Shown: positions 1 to 7,684 of the stretch, piece by piece
How positions within the stretch are numbered: the stretch's first letter is position 1
Layout of the letters: each line of letters begins with the position of its first letter
Source of the DNA: Luteolibacter sp. LG18
GTDB taxonomy: Bacteria > Verrucomicrobiota > Verrucomicrobiia > Verrucomicrobiales > Akkermansiaceae
Reading direction: 5' to 3'
Length of the DNA stretch: 64,000 nucleotides
NCBI RefSeq assembly: GCF_036322585.1
Contig: NZ_AP024600.1
Coordinates: 5,084,001-5,148,000 of the forward strand
Notes under the pieces: model-generated
The model's database searches: none
The model's input: only the letters and a program-made list of their open reading frames with translations
What the model was told of the DNA's origin: nothing
Made by a program: the position numbers and the translations under genes

Positions 1-1
1 G

Positions 2-187
2 GCCGAGCTGAAGGGCCTCATCGAGCTGCACGCCGAGAAGACCGGCAGCCCGCGCGCCAAAGAACTCCTCGCCGATTGGCAGAAGTCCGCCTCCAAATTC
101 GTCCGCGTGATCGCCAAGGAGCGCGCCGCGCTGGAAGAAGCCGAGGAAAAGCACGAAGCCGCCTCCATCCCGGCGGTGGCGAAGTAA
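2..187 (+). CDS. gltB: Glutamate synthase large subunit, C-terminal end (partial)
   Basis: Only the last 61 codons are present; the gene starts outside the window. The peptide carries the LIELHAEKTGSPRAKELLADW pattern typical of the extreme C-terminus of the ferredoxin/NADPH glutamate synthase alpha subunit (a helix following the GXGXG beta-helix domain), ending in an Ala/Glu-rich tail and TAA. The enzyme makes two glutamates from glutamine and 2-oxoglutarate in the cytoplasm. A strong intrinsic terminator follows 30 bases after the stop. Because only this tail is visible, the assignment rests on a short motif and could be another protein with a similar tail. Confidence 0.6.
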   Translation, partial: AELKGLIELHAEKTGSPRAKELLADWQKSASKFVRVIAKERAALEEAEEKHEAASIPAVAK

Positions 188-216
188 GCCCCCCCGGCCT
201 TCAGATCCTGATTCCC

Positions 217-249
217 AAAATGGCGGCCCCGATCAGGGCCGCCATTTTT
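217..249 (+). terminator. Rho-independent terminator after gltB
   Basis: A 9-bp perfect GC-rich stem (221-229 with 236-244), extended by A-T pairs, has a 6-base loop and is followed by TTTTT. The A-run on the other side means it could also work on the minus strand. Confidence 0.85.
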
Positions 250-253
250 GTTT

Positions 254-337
254 CTTCGTTCGTAGTCCCGCCTTCAGGCGGCCTCTTGCGGCAGCGACGC
301 GTCAGACGCCCCGGTGAACGGGGAACTACAAACGAAG
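254..337. repeat. Intergenic inverted repeat with CGCCTTCAGGCGG core
   Basis: The outer arms (about 254-281 and 311-337) are imperfect inverted copies that begin CTTCGTTYGTAGT and each contain their own small palindrome (CCGCCTTCAGGCGG in the left arm, CCGGTGAACGGGG-type in the right). There is no ORF worth calling here. The layout is that of a REP/REPIN-like dispersed palindrome. The GCCTTCAGGC core recurs in the 45-bp repeats near 53.75 and 55.05 kb. Confidence 0.6.
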
Positions 338-427
338 AGCTCTTCCCGATTGCATTCGGCGTGCTGCTCGTTTTGTTGGGGGCGGGAATGAAACCGTCCT
401 GATCCGCCGTAGAAGCCACCGCCACCC

Positions 428-1132
428 ATGTCTCCTCTCCAAGGTCAGACCATCCTCGTCACCGGTGCCTCCAGCGGCATCGGCCGCGCGCTGTGCGAAC
501 AGCTCGTCTATCGCGGTGCGAACGTGCTCGGCGTGACCCGCCGCCCCTCCGCACTGCCGGAGGACGTCAGCCCGATCGTGGCCGACCTGTCGCAGCGGGA
601 CGAGGTTTCCACCGTGTTCCGCGGCCTCGGCCGGATCGACGCGCTGGTGAACTCCGCCGGCATCGCCCACCTCGCCCCGATCATCAATGGCAACCCGGCC
701 GATTGGGAGGAGATGTGGCGCGTGAACGTGCTGGCCCTCACGCTCTGCTGCCAGCTCTCGCTGCGTCATTTCCCGGCCGATGGCGGACGGATCGTGAATG
801 TGTCCTCCATGAGCGGCCACCGAGTGCCGCCGACCGGTGGCTTTTACTCGCCGACGAAGTTCGCGGTGCGGGCCGTGACCGATTCCCTGCGCCACGAGCT
901 GAAGGCGGCGGGCTCGAAGATCCAGGTCTCCAGCGTGTCCCCGGGCTTCGTCGACACGCCGCTGTTGGAAACCTATTTCCTGGGCCGCGAGGAGACGTTG
1001 AAAGGCATCCGCGCGCACATGAAGATGCTCACTCCGGTGGACGTCGCGTATTGCATCCTCACCATCCTGGAAGCCCCCGCCCACGTGGAGATCGGAGACA
1101 TCCAGCTTCGCAGTTCGGACCAGCCGCAGTAG
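428..1132 (+). CDS. SDR family NAD(P)-dependent oxidoreductase
   Basis: A 234-residue classical short-chain dehydrogenase/reductase. Visible features are the TGASSGIG cofactor-binding loop (residues 12-19), NSAG (75-78), the structural Asn in RVNVLA (Asn100), the catalytic Ser in NVSSMSG (about 126-129), and YSPTK with Tyr140 and Lys144. It should reduce or oxidise a small carbonyl or hydroxyl substrate with NAD(P)H; the substrate cannot be told. There is no signal peptide, so it is cytoplasmic. The first ATG of the frame is used and falls immediately before the conserved N-terminal beta strand. The stop codon TAG lies inside the intergenic repeat that starts at 1130. Confidence 0.9.
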   Translation: MSPLQGQTILVTGASSGIGRALCEQLVYRGANVLGVTRRPSALPEDVSPIVADLSQRDEVSTVFRGLGRIDALVNSAGIAHLAPIINGNPADWEEMWRVNVLALTLCCQLSLRHFPADGGRIVNVSSMSGHRVPPTGGFYSPTKFAVRAVTDSLRHELKAAGSKIQVSSVSPGFVDTPLLETYFLGREETLKGIRAHMKMLTPVDVAYCILTILEAPAHVEIGDIQLRSSDQPQ

Positions 1133-1282
1133 TACAAGCATTCTTGCTTGTGAGTGGGTGGAGCTGACTTTCCTTACTAGCGGGAATCATCCCAAGAAAG
1201 AACCGCGATGAAGTTCGTGGGACATTTGCCGCTCTCCACCGAGGTGCACCTGCCCCACTCACAAGTTGAAAACTTGTTACTA
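1130..1282. repeat. Paired inverted palindromes (REPIN-like), family with TACAAGCATTCTTGCTTGTG
   Basis: The arms at 1130-1158 and 1254-1282 are inverted copies that share TAGTA, CAAG, CTTGTGAGTGGG, but their hairpin tips differ in a compensating way (CAAGCA/TGCTTG against CAAGTT/AACTTG). About 95 bases without a gene lie between. The left arm supplies the TAG stop of the upstream SDR gene. A single arm of the same family is found at 50164. Confidence 0.75.
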
Positions 1283-1296
1283 CTTTTCCCCGCACC

Positions 1297-2421
1297 CTAG
1301 CGCGCGCCACTCTTCTGTCCGGCACTTTCCTTCACCTTGGTCATCAGGTCCTGGAAAGTCTTCAGGTCCGCATCGGTCCTGAAATACAAATTCCCGTCCT
1401 TCTCGATCCAGCGCCCCTTGGACTCCTCCAGAAACTTCACGGCGTTGGTCGCGTGGCCCAAAGTCTGAAGCTCCATTTTGTATGACTCGACCGTCAGGGT
1501 GCGGAGCCCGTTACTTTGGTTCAACGTCTCCAAGGCTTTGATTTTATAATCTCCGGTGATGCCCGCCGCATCCAACCTCCGGGGCCATTCGTTGAGCAAC
1601 TCCTCCTGCTCCGCCTTGCGCTTGATCAGAAGCTCGCGGCTCTTTTTCAACAGGCCGTGGCTTTCAATAAAGCCCTTGTCCGCGAACAGCCTCTTGGCAT
1701 CGAAAAGTTTCTCAATACCGCTCTTTTCCCTCTCGTCATTGTGTCGGGCTGCAATCGCGGCCAAATCCTTGATGTAAGCCTTCATCATCACACCCAGCCT
1801 CTGGGTTTGGACACTCTCTTCCGAAAGCTGGATGCCTTCCGGGGCGGGGCGCTTTTCGGGCCGAACCTGCTGCTGCGGCGGCTCCGCCTGTTGCTGTGGA
1901 ACGTCGATGTGGGCCACCGGCTCCGGCGCTTCGCTTCCACCCTTGACCGGCTTCAGGGTGCATATCGCTCCCACGCCCATGACGGCGATGACGACGGCGC
2001 TAATCGAATAGGTTAGCGCATATCCCCGGATGAATGACCGATCGTATACCTGCATGACCACCGCTCCGACCAGTCCGGCCAACACGGCGAGGATCACTCC
2101 GCCTGCCAGCATAACGGTCGAATGTCCGGCGATCTGCGCCGGTGTCGCGCCACTCCGATCCGTCATCACCATGGCAGCGAGAACCATCGCCAAGGCGATC
2201 CCCGTGGAAACCAGGACGATCAACACGGAGTTGCCCCATCGCGCCGCACGCTTCACCTCGGGCGACGGCGACCCTGCCATCCCGCCCGGCGCGGAACTCG
2301 CCGCGGGCACCACCACCTCTCCGCGGCAATGGGGACATTTCGCCGTCATTCCGGCAACATCGTCGCGGGCATGGATGACCGCATGGCAATGGTTGCACTG
2401 AAAATCAATCATATGTGACAT
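1297..2421 (-). CDS. Zinc-ribbon membrane protein of unknown function
   Basis: 374 residues. An N-terminal zinc ribbon has two CxxC pairs (CNHC at about 9-12 and CPHC at about 31-34). Three hydrophobic segments follow (about 64-88, 102-130 and 135-160), then a Pro/Gln-rich linker and a charged, largely helical C-terminal half of about 170 residues. The zinc ribbon resembles the short ribbons that precede membrane segments or kinases in PVC bacteria, including the kinase at 42.5-44.9 kb. No catalytic motif is visible. The first ATG is used, but the second (codon 4, 2412) is equally possible. It is convergent with the SDR gene across the repeat region. Confidence 0.75.
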   Translation of the reverse strand: MSHMIDFQCNHCHAVIHARDDVAGMTAKCPHCRGEVVVPAASSAPGGMAGSPSPEVKRAARWGNSVLIVLVSTGIALAMVLAAMVMTDRSGATPAQIAGHSTVMLAGGVILAVLAGLVGAVVMQVYDRSFIRGYALTYSISAVVIAVMGVGAICTLKPVKGGSEAPEPVAHIDVPQQQAEPPQQQVRPEKRPAPEGIQLSEESVQTQRLGVMMKAYIKDLAAIAARHNDEREKSGIEKLFDAKRLFADKGFIESHGLLKKSRELLIKRKAEQEELLNEWPRRLDAAGITGDYKIKALETLNQSNGLRTLTVESYKMELQTLGHATNAVKFLEESKGRWIEKDGNLYFRTDADLKTFQDLMTKVKESAGQKSGAR

Positions 2422-2488
2422 TCAGCCTATCGCCCGAAAAGCTGCTTGCCCAGCGATAACACCGTGATCATTCCGCCACGGGCATGAC

Positions 2489-2938
2489 CTATCTCCGTCT
2501 TTGCTTTTTACCACCGGGCAGGGACTCCATCGCCTCCGCCACGGCCACGGGCAGGTTGACCCCGCCATTGCCGCCGAGTCGGCGGTCGATCTCCTCGAGC
2601 CGCTGGATCAGGTCCCGCACTTCGTTCCGGGCATAGGGACCACCCGCCGCCTCGCAGAAATGGGTGCGGCAGCCGAAGGGGCGGCCGTCGTAGATCTGGC
2701 ACAGGCCGTTTTTCCCGAGGAAGGGGCACGAACCGTCCGCGGGCGGCACGACCTCCTTCCTGCCCGCCGCGCGCCAAGCCCGCGCGGCCACCAGCGCCTC
2801 CCCTTTCGTAAGGAACGGCGTGCGGCCATTGAGCCGGAAGCGACAGCACTGCGATACGCCGGTGCAGTTCCGCGACACTGGCCGGGCGGCCAGCGCGGCG
2901 TAAACCTCGCGCACCGCGGCGATGGCCTCATCCGACAT
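2489..2938 (-). CDS. YkgJ-type cysteine cluster protein
   Basis: 149 residues from the ATG at 2938. A longer reading is possible only from a TTG at 2974. The cysteine pattern (NCTGVSQCC near the N-terminus, then SCPFL, LCQIYDGRPFGCRTHFC) is that of the YkgJ/CxxCxxCC family, in which eight cysteines are thought to bind a metal or Fe-S cluster. The role in the cell is not established for the family. It lies alone, 52 bases upstream of the RMD1-type gene's end, on the same strand. Confidence 0.85.
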   Translation of the reverse strand: MSDEAIAAVREVYAALAARPVSRNCTGVSQCCRFRLNGRTPFLTKGEALVAARAWRAAGRKEVVPPADGSCPFLGKNGLCQIYDGRPFGCRTHFCEAAGGPYARNEVRDLIQRLEEIDRRLGGNGGVNLPVAVAEAMESLPGGKKQRRR

Positions 2939-2990
2939 GGCGGGACGTTGCCCCCCTCCCCGGCCCGCGGTCAATGCCCGATGCGGCGGC

Positions 2991-4100
2991 TCATTTCCCC
3001 AGCTCCGCGAGCAGCAGGATGATGTCGATCACGAACATCAGCACGATCGCCGCCTCCAGCACCAGCATCACCCGGTGGTTGTGCTCCTGCTTGAGCATCT
3101 CGTAGAGGTTATCGAGGGTCTTCAATTTGTCGTCGATCGTGTGGTGCCAGTCGGCGAGGTGGAAGCGCTTCGAAACGGTGTCGTAGAGGCGCGCGAGGTG
3201 CCAATCGCCGAAGAACTTGGTGATGTTCGAGATCTCGTCGCTGAAGCGGGCCAGATCGATGCGGACCTCCCGCAGGTGGGGTAGCAGGTCCTTGCGGCGG
3301 GATGGGCGCGACGGACTCAGGAGGTCGGTATAGGATTTCTCCAACGCGGCATCGATGATGCGGTCGTAGGCGATCAGCTCCTCGAGCTGGAGATTGGCCA
3401 ACTCGATCGCATAAAGCGCCTCCTCGAACTCGCCGGGGCGGTCCACCACCAGCGCCGCGTCCCAGTCCGCCACCACCAGGTCGGTCTGGTAGTAGGTGAG
3501 GTAGCGCGAGGTCGATTCGCGGGCCTCCTGGTGGGACAGGCGCTGCGGTTCGCTTTCCTGGGTCACCAGCGCGGCGATGGTGCGGCGGTGGGAGCGGAAC
3601 CAGTCCGCGCTGTTGAATGCCTCGTCCGGCGTCTCCAGACAATAGACCTGGTAGTCCTCGCCTTCCGGCAATTCCGCCGCGGGCCGGACGGCCAGGGGTG
3701 CGAGTTCGGCCCGGAGTTGCTCGGCGAGTTCCAAGGCATGGGCCTTGATGACGCCCTCGGCGAACGACGGCTGGTGAAACGGGATCAGGTCTTCCAAGGA
3801 GCCGACCGCGAACGGCACGCGCAGGGTGATGCTAACCGCGCCGATCGGCAGCACCTTCACGATGCGCTCGACGGTGGCATCGCCCAGCGGAGTCGGCAGC
3901 GTCACCGGATCGAGATGCGCCATGCGCGGCAGGTAGAACAACTGCTGGCGCGGGCTGCCCTTCGAAATGCCCAACTGGTGGGGCACGAGCGGCTTGCCAA
4001 GGAGGACATTGAGGTCCACGCGCTTGAGTTCATACGCGACATCGAAGGCGTGGAAGAAGACGACTTCCCCTTTCAGCGCGGTTGGATGGGAAACAAGCAC
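2991..4100 (-). CDS. RMD1/DUF155 family protein
   Basis: 369 residues. The family signature is clearest in the C-terminal third: a charged helical stretch with RFHLADWHHTIDDKL, then LYEMLKQEHNHR, then a single hydrophobic anchor (about 345-366, VLEAAIVLMFVIDIILLLAEL). This is the arrangement of the DUF155 (RMD1/Sif3, YagE-like) family, found in eukaryotes (mitochondrial in yeast) and scattered bacteria, with no firm biochemical role. The start is GTG: an in-frame TAG sits two codons upstream and no ATG is available near the N-terminus. The protein is tail-anchored by prediction. Confidence 0.8.
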   Translation of the reverse strand: MLVSHPTALKGEVVFFHAFDVAYELKRVDLNVLLGKPLVPHQLGISKGSPRQQLFYLPRMAHLDPVTLPTPLGDATVERIVKVLPIGAVSITLRVPFAVGSLEDLIPFHQPSFAEGVIKAHALELAEQLRAELAPLAVRPAAELPEGEDYQVYCLETPDEAFNSADWFRSHRRTIAALVTQESEPQRLSHQEARESTSRYLTYYQTDLVVADWDAALVVDRPGEFEEALYAIELANLQLEELIAYDRIIDAALEKSYTDLLSPSRPSRRKDLLPHLREVRIDLARFSDEISNITKFFGDWHLARLYDTVSKRFHLADWHHTIDDKLKTLDNLYEMLKQEHNHRVMLVLEAAIVLMFVIDIILLLAELGK

Positions 4101-4176
4101 CCGCTACGAAGATAGGCGGACAAGCGGCGGCTGTCAGGTGGTTTCGGGTGACGAAAGGCCGGGCTTCCAGTCACTG

Positions 4177-4311
4177 GGAGTGGTGGATTTCGATCCGCCA
4201 TTTCGGGAAGCGATCTCCAATGGCTTCGCGACCATCGGAACCGTGGGGTCACCGGGAATCAAAGAGTCATGCATGTCGCACCAAACATGGCGGATCGAAA
4301 TCCGCCACTCC
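4177..4311. repeat. Inverted pair of TTCG-tetraloop palindromes
   Basis: Two inverted 25-base arms (4177-4201 and 4287-4311, one mismatch) each contain a hairpin of the form GGCGGAT-TTCG-ATCCGCC; the left arm has one wobble position. They fill most of the 220-base gap between the RMD1-type gene and birA. This is a REPIN-like element; no gene lies between the arms. Confidence 0.8.
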
Positions 4312-4320
4312 TTGAGTCGC

Positions 4321-5082
4321 TCAGCGCCCTACCACCCGCACCTCGTCCGCCTGGAGGAGGCGTTCGATCTGGCCGTCCACGGAAAGAAGCAGCTCGCCCC
4401 CCGCTCCGATGCCTTCGCAGAAGCCCTCACGCGGACCATCCGCGGACACCAGCCGGATCCGCTCGCCGGTAAGCACGCAGCGGGAACGCACCGCATCGAG
4501 CAGCAACGGGAAATCCGCGCCGATCTGATGCCGCCGGATATCGAGACGCCGCAGGATCTCCGCGAACACCCCGGCGCGGTCCACCGGCTCGCCTGTTTCC
4601 AGACGCAGCGAGGTGGCGCTGTCCGCCAGCTCCGCGGGAAACTCCCCGACGTTCACATTCACCCCGATGCCGATGACCACGTGGTTGCCACCGGATTCCA
4701 CGAGCACGCCGCACACCTTCCGGCCATCGATCCACACATCGTTCGGCCACTTGATCCCGGCGGTCACGCCATGGAGTTCCAGAGCCTCGGCCACGGCCAG
4801 TCCGGCCGCCAGCGCGAGCCGCGGCCACAGGCCGACCGGCTCCACCGGACGCACCAGCACCGAAAACGCCAGCGCTTCCCCGGGCGGACACACCCACGCG
4901 GCCCCGCGACGGCCCCGACCGGAGATCTGCCGGTTCGCGATCACCACCGCTCCATCGGCCGCTCCCGCATTGGCGAGGCGGCGGACCTCGTCATTGGTCG
5001 AATCGATCTCCTCGCGGATGAACAGCCGTATGCCATCTGGCAACAGCGGACCGACCGCCGCAAACTCCTCCACCGCGTTCAT
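4321..5082 (-). CDS. birA: Biotin--[acetyl-CoA-carboxylase] ligase
   Basis: 253 residues. It attaches biotin to the biotin carboxyl carrier protein through biotinyl-AMP. Visible are the STND motif near residue 28, the biotinyl-AMP loop GRGRRG (about 55-60, here followed by AAW), KWPNDVW and GRKVCGVLVE, then a small C-terminal SH3-like domain. There is no N-terminal winged helix, so this is a monofunctional ligase, not an E. coli-type repressor. Its ATG overlaps the TGA of nadC by four bases, so the two genes are translationally coupled. Confidence 0.93.
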   Translation of the reverse strand: MNAVEEFAAVGPLLPDGIRLFIREEIDSTNDEVRRLANAGAADGAVVIANRQISGRGRRGAAWVCPPGEALAFSVLVRPVEPVGLWPRLALAAGLAVAEALELHGVTAGIKWPNDVWIDGRKVCGVLVESGGNHVVIGIGVNVNVGEFPAELADSATSLRLETGEPVDRAGVFAEILRRLDIRRHQIGADFPLLLDAVRSRCVLTGERIRLVSADGPREGFCEGIGAGGELLLSVDGQIERLLQADEVRVVGR

Positions 5083-5927
5083 GGCGCGACGAAATCCATG
5101 CCCAGGTCGAGCGCGGGCGCGGAGTGGGTCAACGAGCCGATCGAAATGAAATCCACACCGGTTTCAGCGATCACCCGCACGGTCGCGAGGTTCACATTGC
5201 CGCTGGCTTCGAGATAGGGTTTGTGGCGGTCGCCGCGCATCGCCACCGCCTTCCGCATCAGCTCGGGCGACATGTTGTCGAGAAGGATGTGGTCGACCCC
5301 TTCCAGCTCCAGGAAGGCCTCCACTTGATCCAGGCGGTCGGCTTCCAGCTCCACCTCCACCTCGGGGTGGTCGGCCTTCAGGCGATGGATCGATTTCTGG
5401 ATCTCGGCGATGCCGCCCTCGGCAACGAGGTGGTTGTCCTTCACCATCGCGCGATCGTAGAGACCCATCCGGTGGTTGATGCCGCCGCCATTGAGCACGG
5501 CACGCTTTTCCAGCTTCCGGTAGCCCGGGGTGGTCTTGCGGGTGTCCAGGATGCGGGCTTGGGTGCCCTTCACCAGATCGGCATAGCGGGCAGTCACGGT
5601 GGCCACGCCACTGAGCCGCTGGAGGAAATTCAAGGCGGTGCGCTCCGCGGTAAGGATCGAGCGGGCGGGACCGGTGATGCACATGATCACCGCGCCTTCG
5701 GACACGCGGCTGCCATTTGGAAGCAGGATCTCCACCTCAAGGGCGACGTCCACTTCCTTGAAGACCATCTGGGCGATGTCGACTCCGGAAATCACGCCCT
5801 CCTTCCTCGCCACGATCATGGCGCGCGCCTGCCGGTCGGCGGGCACGAAATACGAAGCAGTCACGTCACCGAGGCCGATGTCTTCGGCCAAGGCGAGTTC
5901 GATCAGGACGCGGGCGGAGGCTTCCAC
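5079..5927 (-). CDS. nadC: Nicotinate-nucleotide pyrophosphorylase (carboxylating)
   Basis: 282 residues, the usual length. It converts quinolinate and PRPP to nicotinate mononucleotide in de novo NAD synthesis. Motifs visible are LAEDIGLGDVT at the N-terminus, ERTALNFLQRLSGVAT, ILDTRKTTPGYRKLEK, NHRMGLYD, VEVELE, ILLDNM and the final SIGSLTHSAPALD. The start is GTG; an in-frame TAG lies three codons upstream. It is the first gene of a nadC-birA pair overlapping by 4 bp. nadA and nadB are not in the window. Confidence 0.95.
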   Translation of the reverse strand: MEASARVLIELALAEDIGLGDVTASYFVPADRQARAMIVARKEGVISGVDIAQMVFKEVDVALEVEILLPNGSRVSEGAVIMCITGPARSILTAERTALNFLQRLSGVATVTARYADLVKGTQARILDTRKTTPGYRKLEKRAVLNGGGINHRMGLYDRAMVKDNHLVAEGGIAEIQKSIHRLKADHPEVEVELEADRLDQVEAFLELEGVDHILLDNMSPELMRKAVAMRGDRHKPYLEASGNVNLATVRVIAETGVDFISIGSLTHSAPALDLGMDFVAP

Positions 5928-6027
5928 GGCGGGAATCTAACGGGGAATCCGCCGGGCGCAAGCGGTTGCTCGTCAATCGCCTCATAAGCATTTGCTCGTT
6001 TGCGGCCTTCGGCCCAAGCCACCTCCA

Positions 6028-7011
6028 TCACTTCCGCCCCGGCTCCTTCAACGGAGTTTCCAAGGAAACCGGAACGATGGGTTTGGGAAAACCCTCCGCA
6101 TCCCACTCGATCTTCTGTACCCGGGTGGAGCGGCCCTTGTAGGTGTACTCCGCCGTGGTCTTGGCGTGGTAGGCGATCCAGTCCTCCTTGCCATCGGCGG
6201 ACTTGAAGAAGCTGTGATGCCCCGGACCGTAGACATTCGCGGCATCGTTCCTCTGGAGCAGGGGTTCGGGTCGCTGGGTCCACGATGCCACCTTCATCGG
6301 ATCATCCCCCTTCTTCATCCAGAGATAACCGACCTTGTAGTCCGGCTTCCCGGTATCGCACGCCGAGTAGGTGAGGAAGACACGGTCCTGGTGGATAAGA
6401 ATGAACGGGCCTTCGCGAACCTCCTCGCAGCCGAAACCGGAGGCGGGAATCAACACCCGCGAGCCCGCGAGGGTGAAGGGGTCCTTCATGGCCGAAATGA
6501 AAAGACGATGCCCCGGATGGCCGGCCCACAGGAAGTAGAGCTTGCCGCCGGTTTCGAAGACGCTGCCGTCGATGGCGTAGAACTCATCCTTCGGATCGGT
6601 GCGGATCTGCACCGGCTCGGCATACGGGCCCTCGATCCTGCCGGTCTTGCTCTCCATCACGAACATCCGGTGGCGCTGGTCCTCGCCATCGGTCTTGGTG
6701 AAATAGCAGTACCATCTCAGGCCCCTCGGCCCCTGCAACCGATGAAACTCCGGGGCCCAGACACCGCTGCCCTTCTCCCAAATCGTGATCGGTTCCGCGT
6801 TCTTCAATCCGGCGACGGTGGGAGCCGACCACAGCCTCACCCGCGTCCCCTGCGTGGTGGCCAGACGATACGCGCCATCCGCATACGCCATCCAGGGATC
6901 GGCGGCGGGATTGATGGGATTAGAGAACGATTCATCCGCAACGGCTGCAGGAGGAACGGCGAGCAGCATGACAAGAGCGAGGCGACGGAGGGAGAAACGG
7001 ATCACGGACAT
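6028..7011 (-). CDS. Secreted glycoside hydrolase, family 43-like
   Basis: 327 residues from the ATG at 7011 (a TTG five codons upstream is less likely). An Arg-containing signal peptide ends near AVA/DE. The mature protein has the five-bladed beta-propeller pattern of clan GH-F: NPINPAADPWMAYADGAYRLA (the Asp of the first blade as base), SGVWAPEFHRL, AIDGSVFE in the central blade, and CEEVREGPFILIHQ carrying the probable acid Glu. Such enzymes remove arabinose or xylose from plant or algal polysaccharides. The exact substrate cannot be read. Monocistronic by spacing. Confidence 0.85.
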   Translation of the reverse strand: MSVIRFSLRRLALVMLLAVPPAAVADESFSNPINPAADPWMAYADGAYRLATTQGTRVRLWSAPTVAGLKNAEPITIWEKGSGVWAPEFHRLQGPRGLRWYCYFTKTDGEDQRHRMFVMESKTGRIEGPYAEPVQIRTDPKDEFYAIDGSVFETGGKLYFLWAGHPGHRLFISAMKDPFTLAGSRVLIPASGFGCEEVREGPFILIHQDRVFLTYSACDTGKPDYKVGYLWMKKGDDPMKVASWTQRPEPLLQRNDAANVYGPGHHSFFKSADGKEDWIAYHAKTTAEYTYKGRSTRVQKIEWDAEGFPKPIVPVSLETPLKEPGRK

Positions 7012-7113
7012 CGGAAAGGAGAGCAAAACCTCCCGCCTCGGAACGAAGGACGGGGTGTATCCCTCAAACGAAATCCGGTTCGGCGATTTATCGCCCGTTT
7101 CACCAGATGCCTC

Positions 7114-7533
7114 TCACTCCCCCACCACGCTCACCACGATCTCGCGATGGTGTGGCGCGCGGCGGTGCTCGAAGAGAAAAATCCCCTGCCAAGTCCCCAG
7201 CGTCATGCGCCCGCGAACCACCGGCACCACCTCGCTGGTGCGCGTGAGCGCCATGCGGATGTGGCTGGGCATGTCATCCGGCCCCTCCAGCGTGTGGATG
7301 AACCACGGGGTATCCTCGGGCACCAGCTTGTCGAAGAACACCTCCAGATCCCGCCGGGCGCTGGGATCGGCGTTCTCCATGATCACCAGGCTGGCACTGG
7401 TGTGACGGACGAAGACCGTGACGGTGCCGGTCGAGATCCCGGAGCGGGCGACAATCCCCGCCACCTCCGAGGTGATCTCGTAGGTGCCTTTTCCGCGGGG
7501 GTGGAGTTCGAGGGATTCGGCGTGGGCAGGCAT
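7114..7533 (-). CDS. YjbQ family protein (UPF0047, secondary thiamine-phosphate synthase-like)
   Basis: 139 residues, full family length. Typical motifs are FVRHTSASLVIMENADPS with the conserved His-Thr-Ser, HTLEGPDDMPSHIRMAL, and GTWQGIFLFEHRRAPHHREIVV near the C-terminus. Members have weak thiamine-phosphate synthase activity in vitro; the physiological role is open. The gene is followed upstream by the AT-rich inverted repeat at 7548. Confidence 0.92.
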   Translation of the reverse strand: MPAHAESLELHPRGKGTYEITSEVAGIVARSGISTGTVTVFVRHTSASLVIMENADPSARRDLEVFFDKLVPEDTPWFIHTLEGPDDMPSHIRMALTRTSEVVPVVRGRMTLGTWQGIFLFEHRRAPHHREIVVSVVGE

Positions 7534-7547
7534 GGTCGGCGTTTCAG

Positions 7548-7657
7548 GACAGAATTAACAAAATTTCCAGAATTCACAAAAAGGAGAACCCGGGCTTTCA
7601 GATTCGAAGGCAGGCTTCATGGTTTTGGTAAATTCTGAGAATTCTGTTAATTCTGTC
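7548..7657. repeat. AT-rich inverted repeat, GACAGAATTAACA family (copy 1)
   Basis: The inverted arms 7548-7577 and 7630-7657 both read GACAGAATTAACARAATT outward. They flank about 50 bases without a gene. A second copy with the same arms is at 52699-52799. The AT-rich composition stands out against the GC-rich surroundings. Confidence 0.8.
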
Positions 7658-7684
7658 GGAGTCGGCCGCCTTCAATCGAGTCGA

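Noticed and set aside
326..1141. 271-codon minus-strand frame antisense to the SDR gene
   Set aside because: It lies opposite a gene with full SDR motifs; its own translation is Arg/His-rich without any domain and starts with a shadow of the same sequence.
1059..1325. 88-codon minus-strand frame across the repeat after the SDR gene
   Set aside because: It is built largely from the palindromic repeat and the antisense of the SDR end, with no start signal or motif.
5928..6027. Possible repeat around TTGCTCGTCAATCGCCTCATAAGC between nadC and the GH43-like gene, in shortened form TTGCTCGTCAATCGCCTC
   Set aside because: It reads like other dispersed repeats, but only one copy is in the window and no clear inverted partner was found, so it is not called.
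5992..7638. 548-codon plus-strand frame over the GH43-like and YjbQ genes
   Set aside because: High GC keeps the opposite frame open; it runs across two real minus-strand genes and an intergenic repeat, with no motif.
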